This document shows positions 26,651 to 39,800 of a stretch of 64,000 bases of DNA, piece after piece. This stretch comes from Neospora caninum Liverpool (taxonomy: Eukaryota > Apicomplexa > Conoidasida > Eucoccidiorida > Sarcocystidae). The translations under genes and the position numbers were made by a program. The notes below the pieces were generated by a model. That model had not been told where the DNA came from and did no database searches. It saw nothing but the letters and a program-made list of their open reading frames with translations. The first letter of the stretch is position 1. Each line of letters starts with the position of its first letter. The stretch covers positions 1,178,001-1,242,000 of the forward strand of contig NC_018388.1 of NCBI RefSeq assembly GCF_000208865.1. Direction: 5' to 3'.

Positions 26651-26873
26651 AAACTGGTGTTCTGAAAATGTGCAAATCTGTATGCAAATAAGGACACCCC
26701 CGTTCTACAGTGCCACTTGTTTGAACACTCACTATGAACTCATATATATATATATATATGCCTATAGGTACAGATCGGCAGATGCCAGTGCTCCTTCTGG
26801 TATGACCGAAACACGCATATCCGGCAGGAAGGAGATTCGATGCTGGTTCGATTTTCCGACGCCGGCTTTCCTC

Positions 26874-28021
26874 TCACCTGAGTATGTCTGCAATCTCGTC
26901 CTGTTCGAGTCTCTGCAGGCGACTGGGTGTCGTTGCCAGCCTCTTGTTCTGTCTTGAGTATTCCGGCGGCATTCGCGGTTTCTTCTGCCAACCGCCCTTG
27001 TGCCAGTAGCGGTTGGGCCCCCCTTTTGAGCCGCGTCTACCTTCGTCATCTCCGAATCGCCGTCTTTCGCCTCGAAAACCTCGCAGAGGGCTGTTGCCTA
27101 CACTCTGCAGCGCCGCCGCCATTCCCAGTGGATGCTGCAGGCGGTGGAGGAGAGCCTCCTTCTTCGACTTTCTTTCGTCTTCCTCTCGGATCGGCGCAGG
27201 CTTCCCCGCAGTGACCTGAAAGCGCCACAGGGGAGAGAGGAAAAGCAGATCATTCGGCGGACATGCAAACGGGCTGATGGGGCGCAGCCACGAGGCCGAT
27301 GCCAGAGCGAAACAGAGCGACGCTGAGGGAGAAACAGAGAGACAGCGAGAGAGACGACAGACAGCTAAAGAAAAGCAAACTGAGGCGTAATCCGCAGTGC
27401 TCAAGAGGAAAGGGGGGTTGCGTTGACGCACGAATTCGAAGAAGAAAGGAGGCGGAAAAGACACTCTTTTCCTGCAAAAGATGCAACAACGAATCGGGGG
27501 TAGACCGACGCGGAGCAGCATGCCCGTCCAAGAAAAGAGGGGCGTCGAACGCGGAGAGAACAAAAAAGACAACGCCTCTAGGAGGGGGAGGGGGAAAACG
27601 GACGGAGGAGAAAATACGATATGTCGGTGAGGAAAGAGGTGATAAATCAAAGCTGAAACGTTGTTTACCTTCCGATGCGCTGAGCGAACAATCTCGAGGG
27701 GGATTCGCGCTCCTTTTTTTTCGCGCCGAGCCTCGACATCCCCCTCGAGAATCCACCTGCCAACACCGAGATTCATCAAACTGCATGCCTCGCAATCGCA
27801 TATCTCCATTTATTGATCCAGTGTCGTCGAACTCCCCATATTCGGACGCAAGTCGAGGGCCGACGCCTCAACAGTCTGTGTGGCATTCGCTACCAGCATT
27901 TGTTTATTCGTGTCAAAAGATCAAACTGCATGGAACAGACGCAGACGTCTATCTATCTGCCTATCTATCAATCTGTCAATATATACCTATATAGGTATAC
28001 GTATATACACTTAGACGTATC

Positions 28022-28071
<50 letters not shown>

Positions 28072-28598
28072 GTTTGCATCGACTACTGCAACTGTGCTTC
28101 GAGGAAAACCGTTGTTTTCCAGTTTCTCTCCAGCTTCACTTTCTGTTTCACCAAGCATGAAATGCGGAGTCCATGCCAATTCTCCTTCAACGAAACCTGT
28201 TCTTTTCCTGTGTTCTCATTTTCCCCCGTACTTTTTGCCTGTGTGGTCCAGGCTGCTCCTACCGGTGTTGGAGTGCCTCGTGTGCGGTTAACCTCTTCTT
28301 CGGATCAGGCTCGAGAAGCCCTCGAATGAAGCAGAGGGCGAGGGACGAGGGGCGAATGTGATGAGACCGAAAACTGGAGAACACAAAAGAACGGCCGCAC
28401 CAACCCTTTCCCCGACAAAATGTTTTCAGGCTCCTTCACATCTCACCTCTCTTAAAACGGCAAAAGCCAACGCGCCTAACCAATATCAAACGCGCGCTCG
28501 ATCCGCTACCCACAGTACGGATATACCTTTTTGAATCGAGCACTTTCAGCTAATGGGTATGCGTGCCTGCCTGTAGCCACATGCGTCCACATGTACGC

Positions 28599-28629
<31 letters not shown>

Positions 28630-31600
28630 TACGGAGAAAGAGCGGTGAATAGGGATTGCAATGCTGTACGACACGAAACGTTAGAATGAGTAGTTGCGTT
28701 TGCCGCAGAGTTTTGTAATGGAACTCTGCTGCGCCGCAGTATGAGCCCCTGGTTTGGGGCTCTCACATGCATGTGCGGCCTATGTGGAACAAGCAAATCT
28801 ACATCCGCACTGATAGGTCGATACAAAGTAACGGAGAACGAGAGCGGAAGCGACGGCGGAAGACGTATCGATATTAAGCGGGAGGTAGGTCCGCCTAAAT
28901 ATGGATTCAAGCAATCATACACAAAAAGGGCGATGGACAAATACGCCGAGATAGTTGGATGAATTGAGAGAGATGGGCATTCAAGTGGGAGCGAAACAGG
29001 CACGTCGATGCAGTTTCGTAGATTATGGAACAGATTATGGAACAGCGGTGACTTCCCAAATGGCTGTCGTTCACTGTGAGGCGGTTGTCTTACTCAACAG
29101 GTTTGTACAAAATGTCGCGTACAATCCGGCCAGTGGTGTGACCATCGTAGGGATATCTTCCGTACAGCATGAGGAAGACGAGAACGCCGAGAGCCCACAT
29201 GTCGGCGGGACAGGAGTACTGGCGGCGCAGGAGCTCAGGGGCGAGATAATGCGGCGAGCCACAGACCTGCAGAAAACGTGGAAGACAGAAAAAGAGAATC
29301 CAAAAAAAGAGAACAGCGACAACGAAGGCGAGGAAGAGACACTAGAGATAAAAAGAGGAACGCGCCGAAAGAGAGAAGAAAACGAAGAAAGGAAAAAGAA
29401 GGGCGCATTGAGGTTGGTGATAGGAAACACATGCACGACGACGGCTGTACAGAGAGGAGGCGAGGACGAAGAAACAAAAGTAGACGCCCCGCCAGTGAGA
29501 ACAGATGTGCAGGGAACGCCGGCGACAGCCCCCGAGATAAGTCGAGGTACCTCTGAAAGCATTTGGTCCGGGCGCACCCTCACGGACATGCCGAAGTCGA
29601 TGAGAATCAGAGACGAGTCGAACGACTGGTCCCGAAACAGGAAATTCTCTGCCTTTACATCACGATGAACGATGTTGAAGGCGTGAAGATATTCCAGGGC
29701 CAACAGCATTTGCCTGCTCAACCAAAGAAAGCAAACATGTGTATATATACACATATATATACATATATATGCTCATGAACAATCCTACACATACCTACAT
29801 AGAAGTATATACGCACATACGCACAAAAAGATTCATGCACCTTCCATGTTCCTAGCAGTAAAGATATACGACGTGTGGCGAGAAAGAAACGGAAAATGGC
29901 GGAGCCTGAGTTGCATTGCACATGTGCCTTAACAAGGGAATACTCGCCAGCAAGCGAATAAGTATTCATTTCGCTGTATTGCCATAAATACGCTTACATG
30001 CAGGCATGCATGCATGCAACTCAATAACCCTTTGGATGTGGAGTGAGTCTGGAGTCATATCGAGGATGGCGAGTTTCGTAGCCGCTAGGGGCATGTAAGT
30101 CAGCCCATGCAGACATACGGTGATTTTTCAAGTGTATACTGAGCTTATCTGTTTGCTTTCCGTTCAGGCGCAGGTTACCAGAGGTCACACGCCGTTCCGT
30201 GGGTCCATCTGATAACACACCTGCACAGGCGGCTGGCACCATGTTCATCAAAATGTTTCCTCCTCACGATGTGTTCAAACAGTTCTCCTCCATCGCACTT
30301 CTCCATGACGTAGTAAAGGTTGTGCTTGTCTTCGTAGGCATCGACCAGCCGAATTATATTCGGATGCGAGAGAGACGAAAGCAGGAACACCTAAAACGCA
30401 AAAGCGGCGAATCCACCAGTTTGACTTTGCCAACGAAAACAGCACGCCAGAAGCCAAGCGCCGTTACGTACAGATATATGTGTATATATGCATATATGCA
30501 TCTATAAAACAGTATGTAAAACGGTGTAATCTGATGCAGAATTAAGTATATAAGTATACACGAGTATTTGCGTATGCGTGTACGCACGCATATCAGCATA
30601 TCACGCAGATGAAATTCGGAGAAACGGATAGGCACAATGACGACGGTACAGTACAGTTCTGGAGATCGGGAGGGCACTGTTGCATGTACAGTCTCAAATA
30701 CGTTTCTGCCTGTGCCTGAGGTACATCTTTATCTTGGTATCGGTCACATCTCCAATCCACACAGCTGGAGCTGGCCACACGATACATCCGCCGCGAGAAA
30801 GGCGAACACGAGAATCACGTGTTCTGAAAGGTTTTGACCCTCGTGCATCTCTCTGGTGCGTTGCCTCATCCCGGCGCTTCACACTAACGCAGTCGCAGGC
30901 GATTGTGGATTCTACGGATTGGAGTTGAAGCGAGAGCACTGGGTGACGAGGCACACAAATCTTTTTTGTCTCTCCTGTGGGTGGCTGGCCGCTGTGCACG
31001 GCTCCGGCCCTGTGTCGCCCTCACTTTGGAGGCATCGCTAGAGACTCACTTCTCGTCTGAACATCTCTGAGGTGCTCCAGGCGCCTCGGTCACGCCCGCG
31101 CTTCGCCATAACCTTGATGGCGAAGATTTCCCTCGTTTGCCTGTCCACGCATTCGCGTACCTGCCACGACACCCACACGCACAACCCTCAGCGTCGCGTG
31201 CTTTCTGAATGGGCCTCAAACGCGCCGAGAAAAGTGCATGCGTCCCCGTGATAAACGGTCGATGTGATCCCCGCCGACAGCCGCCGACCCGGTAGCGAAG
31301 GACAGCTTGACGCCTAGGAGCCAGTGTGGGTCTGAAGGGATTCTGACCCCAACAGAAAGGAGACAGGTCGAGTCTGCTCTGCATGTCGCGACAGCCGAGT
31401 CAGGCTGACGAAACAGACACCGTGCGAAGGAGACACAGACGCACTCTGCCACTGCCGGCTGTCCTCACGCCCATCAGAAACGACGGCCGGCGACGGGAAA
31501 CGCATTCGCGGTCAGGTGTACCCTTGGCAAGTTATCCCGCGCGCGATCCGAGTTGAACGGTCCCCCAGAAGCCGCCTGTCCACCGATCGATTCACAGCTA

Positions 31601-32044
31601 TCTCTCTCAACCGATCAGACCGTTTCTCGGTTTTGCTCTGCTTTTGACTATGCACCATCCGAAGATACACATACACATGGACCCCACGTCGACTCGGCAA
31701 CCGTGAACGGAACCCTTAGCCGCGAAACTGCGTGTGTCTTTCAGTCCCTATGCAAGCGCGCATGCCGCGCCCTGCCCCAAGGTATAATGGAAGCCTTTCG
31801 ACACGTGCCCGCGCCGAAATGCAGGTGAGACGGACTCGCAAATCAGGTGAACACAGCTGTTCGAGAGCCTCACCTCACCGAACGCGCCGTTTCCAACAAC
31901 TCTTCCGATAACGTATTTCTTTCGGGGGCTGCTTTTGAGTCGCGTTCGATAGCGCCCCGAGGCGCCCTCGGAGGAGATCCTCCGAACCGTCGCCATTGGC
32001 TGTTCTCCCTCGCTCGCCGCGGCCCCCGCGGGCGCACCCTCCAT
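26874..32044 (-). CDS. CAMK/CDPK-like serine/threonine protein kinase without EF-hands
   Basis: Eight exons on the minus strand join in phase: 32044-31874, 31160-31050, 30390-30221, 29713-29551, 29266-29094, 28373-28263, 27756-27669, 27215-26874 (442 residues). Catalytic features are complete: glycine loop GNGAFGEV (51-58), FAIK lysine 73, HRDVKAEN with Asp169, IDFG with Asp190, LAPE (213-216), DMWALGVLVF, and RLTAHEALQHRW closing the kinase fold. The fold is CDPK/CAMK-like and should phosphorylate Ser/Thr. The 140-residue C-terminus is basic and shows no DxDxDG calcium loop, so calcium control is not evident. HRDVKAEN replaces the commoner HRDLKPEN. The start at 32044 is the first Met in a plausible coding context; Met17 is an alternative. 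The final codons read AGG TGA within AGGTGAGAGG, a good donor, so a further exon is possible though I found none. Confidence 0.85.
28023..28070. repeat. (TA)n plus (GATA)n compound microsatellite
   Basis: About 33 bases of TA run directly into four TAGA/GATA units. It lies within the kinase intron between 27756 and 28263. Confidence 0.95.
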
Positions 32045-35000
32045 TCGGGCAGACGCACACCGGCACGCATCGGAGCAGCTTCGAAGAGCGACGACGAGGC
32101 GGGGCCGAGGAAGACGCAGGCTCACCAGAAAGAGCCTTCTCTGTTCGCGAATGTGCACCCCCCATGAAGTCCCGTCGTCTGTGGCGGGGCAGCGAAATCG
32201 ACGGGCGTTCCGCGAGCCTATGAAGGCCGCATGTAGCGGCAGAGAGACTCGGCGCGAGACGTGGAGTGGGAAAATGGAACGCCGACTCCCAAAACGCGCG
32301 AGTGTCAAAGACTCCGCGTACGTTCTATGGTGTTTGGGGAGTTTGTCGTTTCTGCTTGTCGCGCCAAAGTGACGAGAAAGTGTCCAGAGATGGGGCTTGG
32401 TGCTGTCCGCGTCTAGACTGAGCGGCACAGACGCCCGAGCTCTCTCGGGTTCGTTCAGCTGTTTTTCCTGCGAGGGTCGTTCGCCTGCTGTTCACGTTTC
32501 GTGTCTTTATCTGCTTGGTGCTTCGGGCTCCAGGGATGTCTATCCCGGCGAGACTGTGAGAGACGCATGCACCGGTGGAGAGCCGCTTCCTGGTTGCCTT
32601 GAGAGCGACGATTCACCATGATCTCCGTTTCGGCTGTCCACGGTTTACGCGTCTGGTAACCCCTGACGGATTCACGTTCGGTTAGAGACACCCCTGCCTC
32701 ATTCACACTCTTTCAGCCCTCTTCGCCCCGTTCTCGTCAGGCTGGGAAATTCATTTCCTCACGCAAACTGAATCACGAGAAGTCACGAGAGGGGCGAGCA
32801 GACCTGCGCCCTAAACCCTACACTGGTCACAGCTGACCTCGAGAGCAGAGAAAGAGTCGAGTCAAGACATGCCACTGCCAGCGTCGCTTCGCTCACTCCT
32901 GACTAGTGCCTGGAAATGCGCGGCCGCGTGAAGAGATCACTTTTGTTCACATTTCAATGTCACATTCCCATGCACATGTACACACATACATCCATATGCC
33001 TACATTGATACATACATGCCTATATGTGGTGGCTAAGTCACGTTTAGATTTATCTATTTTCACGATATTCACGGCCGTCTTCATTTATTCCCGGAGTGTT
33101 GCCGCAACACTTGAGAGTCAAACACAAACCCTCGGATTCTCTTCAGACGGCAGAAAAAGCTTGGAGGGGACGAATGGTGCAACGAGGCAAAAAGCGTGAA
33201 GGCAAAGATGCCGAAAAGGATAAACGACAAAGAAAAGATTAGACGATAATCGCAGTGGAGCCGAGCGGGAAGACAGAGAAGCATCAGCTACCGACCTCAC
33301 TGTTGGCTGAGTAGTAAGCCAGAGAGTGGCGTCTTGTCGCCATTCTCACGGATGTTTTGCGTCGCAGCAAGCAGCGATGGAAAACGCAGACGACACACAT
33401 CCCCGTGTCCTTGCCGTGTAACGACATCCCACGCGATTTGTCCAGCTGTCTCCCCGATCGAGCCCTCGCGACGCGCAGTCCCGTGCAAACCCCTTCGCCA
33501 CACCCTGGAGCTCACAAACGGGGCAGTAAGCCCGAGCACGGATCCGGGAGGAGCCACGTACGTCCACCTACGCAGAGAAAGATGACCAGCTGAGGAGGAC
33601 AGCAACCGGAAGCAGAGAAGTCTGGAAGGGAGCGTGCAGCAGAGCGACGCCGGACGAAGAGCGTGGCTGGGCAGAAAAGGGAGCGATGATGAGACTGACC
33701 GAAACAACCGGACGGAGATAGGGAAGGCTGGCGAGACGGGGGACAACACGCCGATATGATCGATGTCTCTGATGCCTTCTCCAAGAGCAAATGGAGGCGC
33801 GAGGTTAGATGTGCAGAGGCAAAGAGATAGAAGAGAACGCAAAAGATTTTACGGACCCAAGAAAAGGAAACCGCACAGGAGCAACAAAAGAGTAGAGGAG
33901 TGGAGCCCGATCCTTGCGACTCTAAAACAAAAGGGATCCATCCCTGTGCGCGAGGCGAAAAAGGGCCCGCGAATGTGCAAGACACCGGAGAGACAGGGGT
34001 GCGCTGTTTTCGTAGGCCAGAAGACGCACAAGGGTGGTGAAGATCTTTTCCTCACGGCGAACACAAGCACGAAAACCCGCGCTCCTTCCTCGGACGGTCT
34101 CGTTGCCGCGATTGCTGTCCTCGTCGTCTCTTCTGAAACGAAGACACCCGACCTTCCGCCAGAGAGAGTGAGTTGGCAGAGGATCATGACCGGTATTTTT
34201 TCTGCCTCGCGTGAACGAGGACTCACAACGGCAGTAGACGATCCTTTTAATCAAGACATAAAGCAGTCGATAGACTTCAGTCTGGAGTGCGGATGAATCG
34301 AAAGACAAAAAGAAGGGTAGATGTCGATCAAGAGAAGGAATCTGATTCATCGTCAGCCTTTCAGAAAGGTTGCGTTTCAAAGGAACCCAGAAAACTGAGG
34401 AAGACAGGAGTTGGCTGTCCAAGGTCACACTCTCATACACTGTAGAGATTGCAACAGCATCGGTGAGCGGGAAATCAACAGTAGTCCCAAGAAGCTGCTT
34501 GTCGGTTTCTGTCCCAGAAAAGCGATTAGATTTCTCAAATGCGTGTGCTTCTGCCTCAGCTCCTCGCGGTCCTTTTGTTCCGCTGGTAGCGGGTGTGCTT
34601 CCAGAGGAATGTGGAGGGGAAAGGGTGGGCAAGGGACCGGACTGCCATCTGAGCAGGCACCTTGTGGTTTTCCACAGTACCTGTCTCGAGAGGAGAGGCA
34701 GAACGAACGTTTCCCGTGCTTGGAGCGTGACCGAGAGTGTCGACAATCGGAGTGACACGCATGTAACGAGGGGGGACGGGGTGAAACTTTATCGGAGAAA
34801 AGAGCAGGGAAAGTATTTCGACGGACTTTGACTTGTCTAATCGCTCTCCCCGCCAGCCGGAATCAAGCAGGAAATAGTTGCTGCAGGTCCGTTCGGCTTT
34901 TCCCCCGGCGGGCGTTCTCCACGGCGAAACAAGAAAAAACCGTTGGGTAGCGATCTGAGTCTCGCAGTCGTGCGCAAGTGACCGCCTCCCGTTGCTAGCG

Positions 35001-36869
35001 ATGATGAAAGGGATAGCCGAGTATGGGCTGCCGTTCTTTCTTGTCCCTTATCTGGGCAACCCAGAAAATCCTTCCGGCGCTTCTTCACTGCGTTCGCGAT
35101 GTCTTGAAAGGGAAACCCCGCTGCATGACAAGCCTTCGCCTTGTCTCCGGTATTGCGTGGACGTGGAAAGATCGCGGGTGCCTTCCTCTCTTCGCTACTT
35201 AGCGGCAAGAAAGAGCGGGACGAAAACAAGGAAGTGCGAGCCTGTAAATTTCGGCACGTGTTCGAAGGCTTCTCTAACCGAAGAAGCATACACACGGCAA
35301 TGGCCCTTGGCAAAGAGCGAGAGCGCGCCGTTCTGCAATGGGAGACAGGAACTGTGCAATGGGACGACCAGAAAGACAAGCAAGAAAACGCGACACACAG
35401 AGCGATTGCTACAGCGGGGGCTGGGAGAAGGCCAACAGCTCTCCCGCCCTTCCTTCACCAAAGCTCCCAAGCCAGTTGGCTGCGCTCGCCACTCAAGACT
35501 TTTTCCCATGTTTTTGCGCGTACGCTGGAGCAGGTCCGCAGACAGACCGTCGGGACGGGGAGCTAACTGATTGAGAGCTCGGCCGTTTCTAGACGGAAAC
35601 ATGGCCGTCCTTCCGCGCACAGAGCGCGTACGGCAGGGGGAACTCAACGAGCGGTGGAGAACTGCTCGAAACCGGGACACAATCCGTACCTGCACTTCCC
35701 GTCTCCAACTCCCGCTGTAGGCTGGCGAGCTCAACCAGCCGCGTCTCACCAGTGTATGTACGCTGCACAGGGTCTCGTCAGCCCTCGCGCGTTCGGCAGC
35801 GCGATCGCAAAGGCGCGGAATGGCCGGAAATCCCATCCGCCCTCCGGAAAGACACACTTTCGAGGGAGTTCGGCTGCGAAACATCGTTCAGGGGATACAG
35901 GGGCTTTCTGTTTAACGTTTCCCACAAAAATTGGACGGATAACGCCCTTTCGTTGTACCGGGCGCCCTGTGTCCAGCAGTATTTGCGCGGCTTCTCGGAG
36001 AAACAACACGGGGCACTCGATACTGCGCACTCTGTTCATCGCCTTTATCTCGCCTCCTCGCATCCAGAGCATTTCTCCTTTCTCTGGATTGTCGACTTTG
36101 CCTGCCGTGCTTCTCAGGTTTTTTGGTTTCAAGAGTCTCTCGTACCGCCCCTGCCTGGTCCTGCGCCGCCAGGGCATGCAAAGAATGGGAAATCTGTCAG
36201 AACACTCTGAGTTGCCGCTCTAGGAAAAAGTGAAACATAACATCCGGAGAAGAGGAGAACCGCCGCATTTCTCCCCTTTTCGTTGTTGGCTGTTGGCGTT
36301 AAGTGCCGTTCTTAAGTGCTCTGCGTCCTCTTGGCCTTTCCTCCGAATCCCCCTCTTCAGTCTCCCCGTAACGAAGCGTTCAAAAAAAACCAAAGGAAAA
36401 GCGAACGGCAAACAGATTCCTGCATGTACAAATATAGTTCAGCTATTTCGTACCTACATGTACCTAGTGTCTCTCTCTCTGTACGAATGTCCGTTTAAAC
36501 TCCGTGTCTCTTGCCTGCTCTTTTGTCTGAGGAAATTCGACAGGCTGTGGTTCCTTCCTGGTCACCTCCTTGTGCCTTCACTCGCTCGTGCTTGCACTGC
36601 TCCTTGTCTCATATCTCACGTCTTCCGCTCCTTCCTCGGCCTCCACTCTTATCTCTTGTCTTTTCTCGCCACCGTTTCGCTCTCGTCTTCCTCGTTTCTT
36701 TCTCTTCCCCCCTCCTTTTTGCCTGCTCTCTCCTCGCCGTACACGCTGTCTCTGCCCTTCTTCTCGTCGTGCCTTCTGCTGCCTCCTTCCTTCCCTTTTC
36801 CTCCTCGTCGTCTCGTTTTTTCCGGGGCTCGGGGGGTCCCTCGGGGCGGTCCCTCTCTGCGTTGCCAGA
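32045..36869. other. Divergent spacer between kinase and XAP5 genes
   Basis: This spacer should contain both promoters and 5' UTRs. Long open frames exist on both strands, notably minus 33922-34758 (278 codons) against plus 34370-34831 (153 codons), and minus 35195-35884 against plus 34992-35570. None has a recognisable motif or a supporting splice partner, so I do not call a gene. The last 300 bases before the XAP5 start are strongly pyrimidine-rich. Confidence 0.5.
36540..36850 (+). promoter_or_regulatory. Pyrimidine-rich leader upstream of the XAP5 start
   Basis: About 300 bases dominated by C and T (many ctcttc, cctcctt and tctcgtcttcc runs) end about 20 bases before the ATG at 36870. 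Such tracts are common in coccidian 5' UTRs and near transcription starts. Which of these this is cannot be told from sequence alone. Confidence 0.5.
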
Positions 36870-39800
36870 ATGTCGAACTTGGGAGAGAGTGGAAATGCCG
36901 TCTTACAGACGATTCAGGCGTCGGAGGGCGGCCGCGCGCTGCGGCTGCTGAAGCAGCGGCAGGAGATGCGCGACCGCATGCGCGCCGCGAAGGAGAAAAT
37001 CGAGTCAAAGGGCCTCAAACGAAACCTCACCTTCGGCGGATCCGCCGCGGACAGACTCGAGGAGCAGTTCAAAAAGGAGACAGTTGGCCTGGTCACTGCC
37101 CAGGACTTCAGAGACAAGCGCGCGAAACTCGAGGAGCAAATACGCATCGAGCAGAGAAGCCTTTTCCCCCAGTAAGTTGCAAAAGCGAAGGCGAAATCAG
37201 AAGGGGGCGAGAAAAACTGGGGAGAGAGCCGAAGAAACACACAACTCAAAAGGGAAACGGCACTTTGTAGGAAGGAGACAGCGGTCTTCTCAACTCGACA
37301 AAGCCTGCGGCTAACAGTCACCTTGGCTGTCGTTCCTGGTGCACCTCTCTCTCACAGGCAGATCCTCTTCGCATCTCAGGCGCACCAAAAATCTCTCTCT
37401 GTCTCTGATGTATCCGTTGTCCGCTCTTCGAGAAGCTGCAGTCGACATGTGGTTGTGTCTCCCTGCACGTATCTCTATGCATTCATAGAGATATCCACGC
37501 GATTGTGAACGGACGAAGACAGAGATGCAATTCGGGCCTTTCAGCCGCTGAGATCGAGGTTCGCTCGTTCACCGCTCCCCCCCCCCTCCCGTCGTGTCGG
37601 CTCTCTTTGGAGTCTCAGGATGATGCCACCGCCGCTCCTCTGCGTTCCCGAATCCGTTTTCTTTCCGTTGTCACGTTCATTTTTTTAGAAAATTCCAGGA
37701 GCGACGCAGGCTGGAAATGCGCTTGCTGCCGAGCAAGCTGTCTTTCGGCGAGGAAGCAGACGAGGTTCTCGTACAAGTCCTGGACAAACGCGAGAAGGAG
37801 ACGAAGCGCGAGGAGAAACTCGCGCAAGAGAGGCTGCATTCTGACCCCGCCCCTGTGACGGCAGCCAGCGCCCTCGGTGTCTGCGAAGGGGATGCAGAAG
37901 CCGAGGAAAGATGCGAGGGCGACGGCAGCGCAGAAGCTGAGAAGGCCCGCGAACCGGCAGAGGAGAAGGTGTCTAGACACCGGGCAAAGGTGAAGACAGA
38001 GAGGACTGACGCGGTCGCAGGGAGATCCGAAGAAGAGGACGAGGTTCAACTCTTCAGAAAGGCGGGGAGAGTGAAGACAAGCAACGGGCGAGACAAGAGC
38101 AACAGCGAGGAACCGGAAAAGGCCGAAGGAAAAGAAGAGCTCGACCGGTCTCTGTTCAGGAAGCGAAGGATAGGAAAAGACCCCACAATCGACACAGACT
38201 TCTTGCCGGTAAGCGGGGTTTCGGCCTGAGCTTGCAATCCAAGCTCACCATGCGCCTGCTTCCTAGGAAACACGTCACATCCTGCACACGCACAAACGCG
38301 CGAGCAATCTTGAGTGTGGGCACATGCATCTGTATTTCATGGCATGTCTATCCATGGCGTACACCCGGCTTTCCAGAGCCGTTCGGTATCATCTGAATGC
38401 ATTGTCATCCGTATGTTTATGTACGTATTGAGGTGTATGCCGGCGTAACTAAACTTTTTCACGCGTACATATATATATATATATATATATGATAGTGTCT
38501 ACAGAGTATACAGTTTGCCATGCAGGCGGGTGTGTCCACGAGTTCGTTACTTGTCGATTTGCTTGCTCGCGAATGTGTTCAGGACGAGGAGCGAGACGCA
38601 CAGATTCTTGCGGAGAGGAAGCGGCTGATTGAGGAGTATCATCGCCTGGAAGACGAAGCGAAGAGTAGGTCAAGGCACTCTCCTTTCTCTGTATCGCCTG
38701 CTTTCGCACCTTTACGGGCTGAGGATTCTTTCCCTGTAGAGGTGTTCGTGTGGCCCTTTTGTGTCTTGTTTTTTGCGGTCCATTTGCGCCCAGCGATCTT
38801 CTCAGCTCCCGGTCGCTTCTTGTCCACTCGTTTCCTCAGTTCGTTTCTCTCGCTGCAATTCTCTGCCCAAACCAGCACGTGTCTCTTCCTCCCCACACGC
38901 GTCCCAGAAAATGTGCGGCGGCCTTGCGGCCCCTTCCGGTTTCTGCTTTCTGATCTCAAAGGTTGCACACGCGCCGTGTCTTTTTCGTTTCGTTTCTCAG
39001 AAGAGCCGCTCTGGATCACCTATTCCTTTTGGGACGGGACTGGCCACAGGCGGCGCACGTGCGTCACGAAGGGCAGCTCGGTTTTGCAGTTTCTCGACCA
39101 GGCGAGGAAGGAGCTTGAAAAGGAATTTATTGAACTTCGCGGCGTCGGAGCCATTGACTTGATGTACATCAAGGAAGACTTGATTCTCCCTCACGTACGT
39201 CGTCGATCTCCTCTTCCTACTCCCCTGTGTAGATTACGCGTTTTTATCTTTTGCGCCTTTTCGCCTCGCTTCGGTTGCTGACCTCGGAGAGGAGGCGGCT
39301 GCAGCCGGTGCGCGATCGTTGCTGACTTCCGGGAGCCCCGCCTTGCTCTTGTGGAGGCGTTAGAGCCAGAACGTTTGGACAAACCGAGCGCTTCTTTCCG
39401 GCGCAGGGGTAGTTGTTTAGTTTATGTCCCATGAGTCGGCGTGGTTTTCGCCCTGGGAACGTCCTTGGTCTTCTCCAGCCGATGGCACTCCAAGGAAAAG
39501 GTCTCCTTGCCGCGTTCGTACGAACCGCGTCTCAGCCGAGGGCGTGGCGTGTGTAAAACTCGCCCCAGCAACTCTGCCGCCGCGTGTGCGCTCGGGGCTT
39601 TCTTTTTGTTCGCCTCGTTTCTGCCCCTCCTCTTTTTGCGAAGAGACGTCGCTTAGTCCTTCTTCTGGTACATCCATGTTTTTTTCCGGAAACGCGCCGC
39701 TTCAGGTTGGTGCCTTTTCTCGACTGGCCACGCGTGCACTGGATCGTCCCTCTCCGCTTACCTGTTTTGCTTTTCAGAGTTTGACGTTCTACGATTTGAT

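Larger units (their letters stand above)
23108..26873. other. Convergent intergenic region
   Basis: The two genes flanking this stretch point towards each other, so it should hold both 3' UTRs. It contains several (TA)n tracts and a GA-rich run (25926-25950). Open frames on both strands, up to 155 codons (minus strand 26025-26492), show no family motif and no splice continuity with neighbours. I found no EF-hand loop here that could extend the kinase gene. Confidence 0.6.

Noticed and set aside
32045..32428. N-terminal extension of the kinase to an upstream in-frame start
   Set aside because: The extra 128 residues have leader-like composition with no conserved character; the Met at 32044 directly precedes the conserved region.
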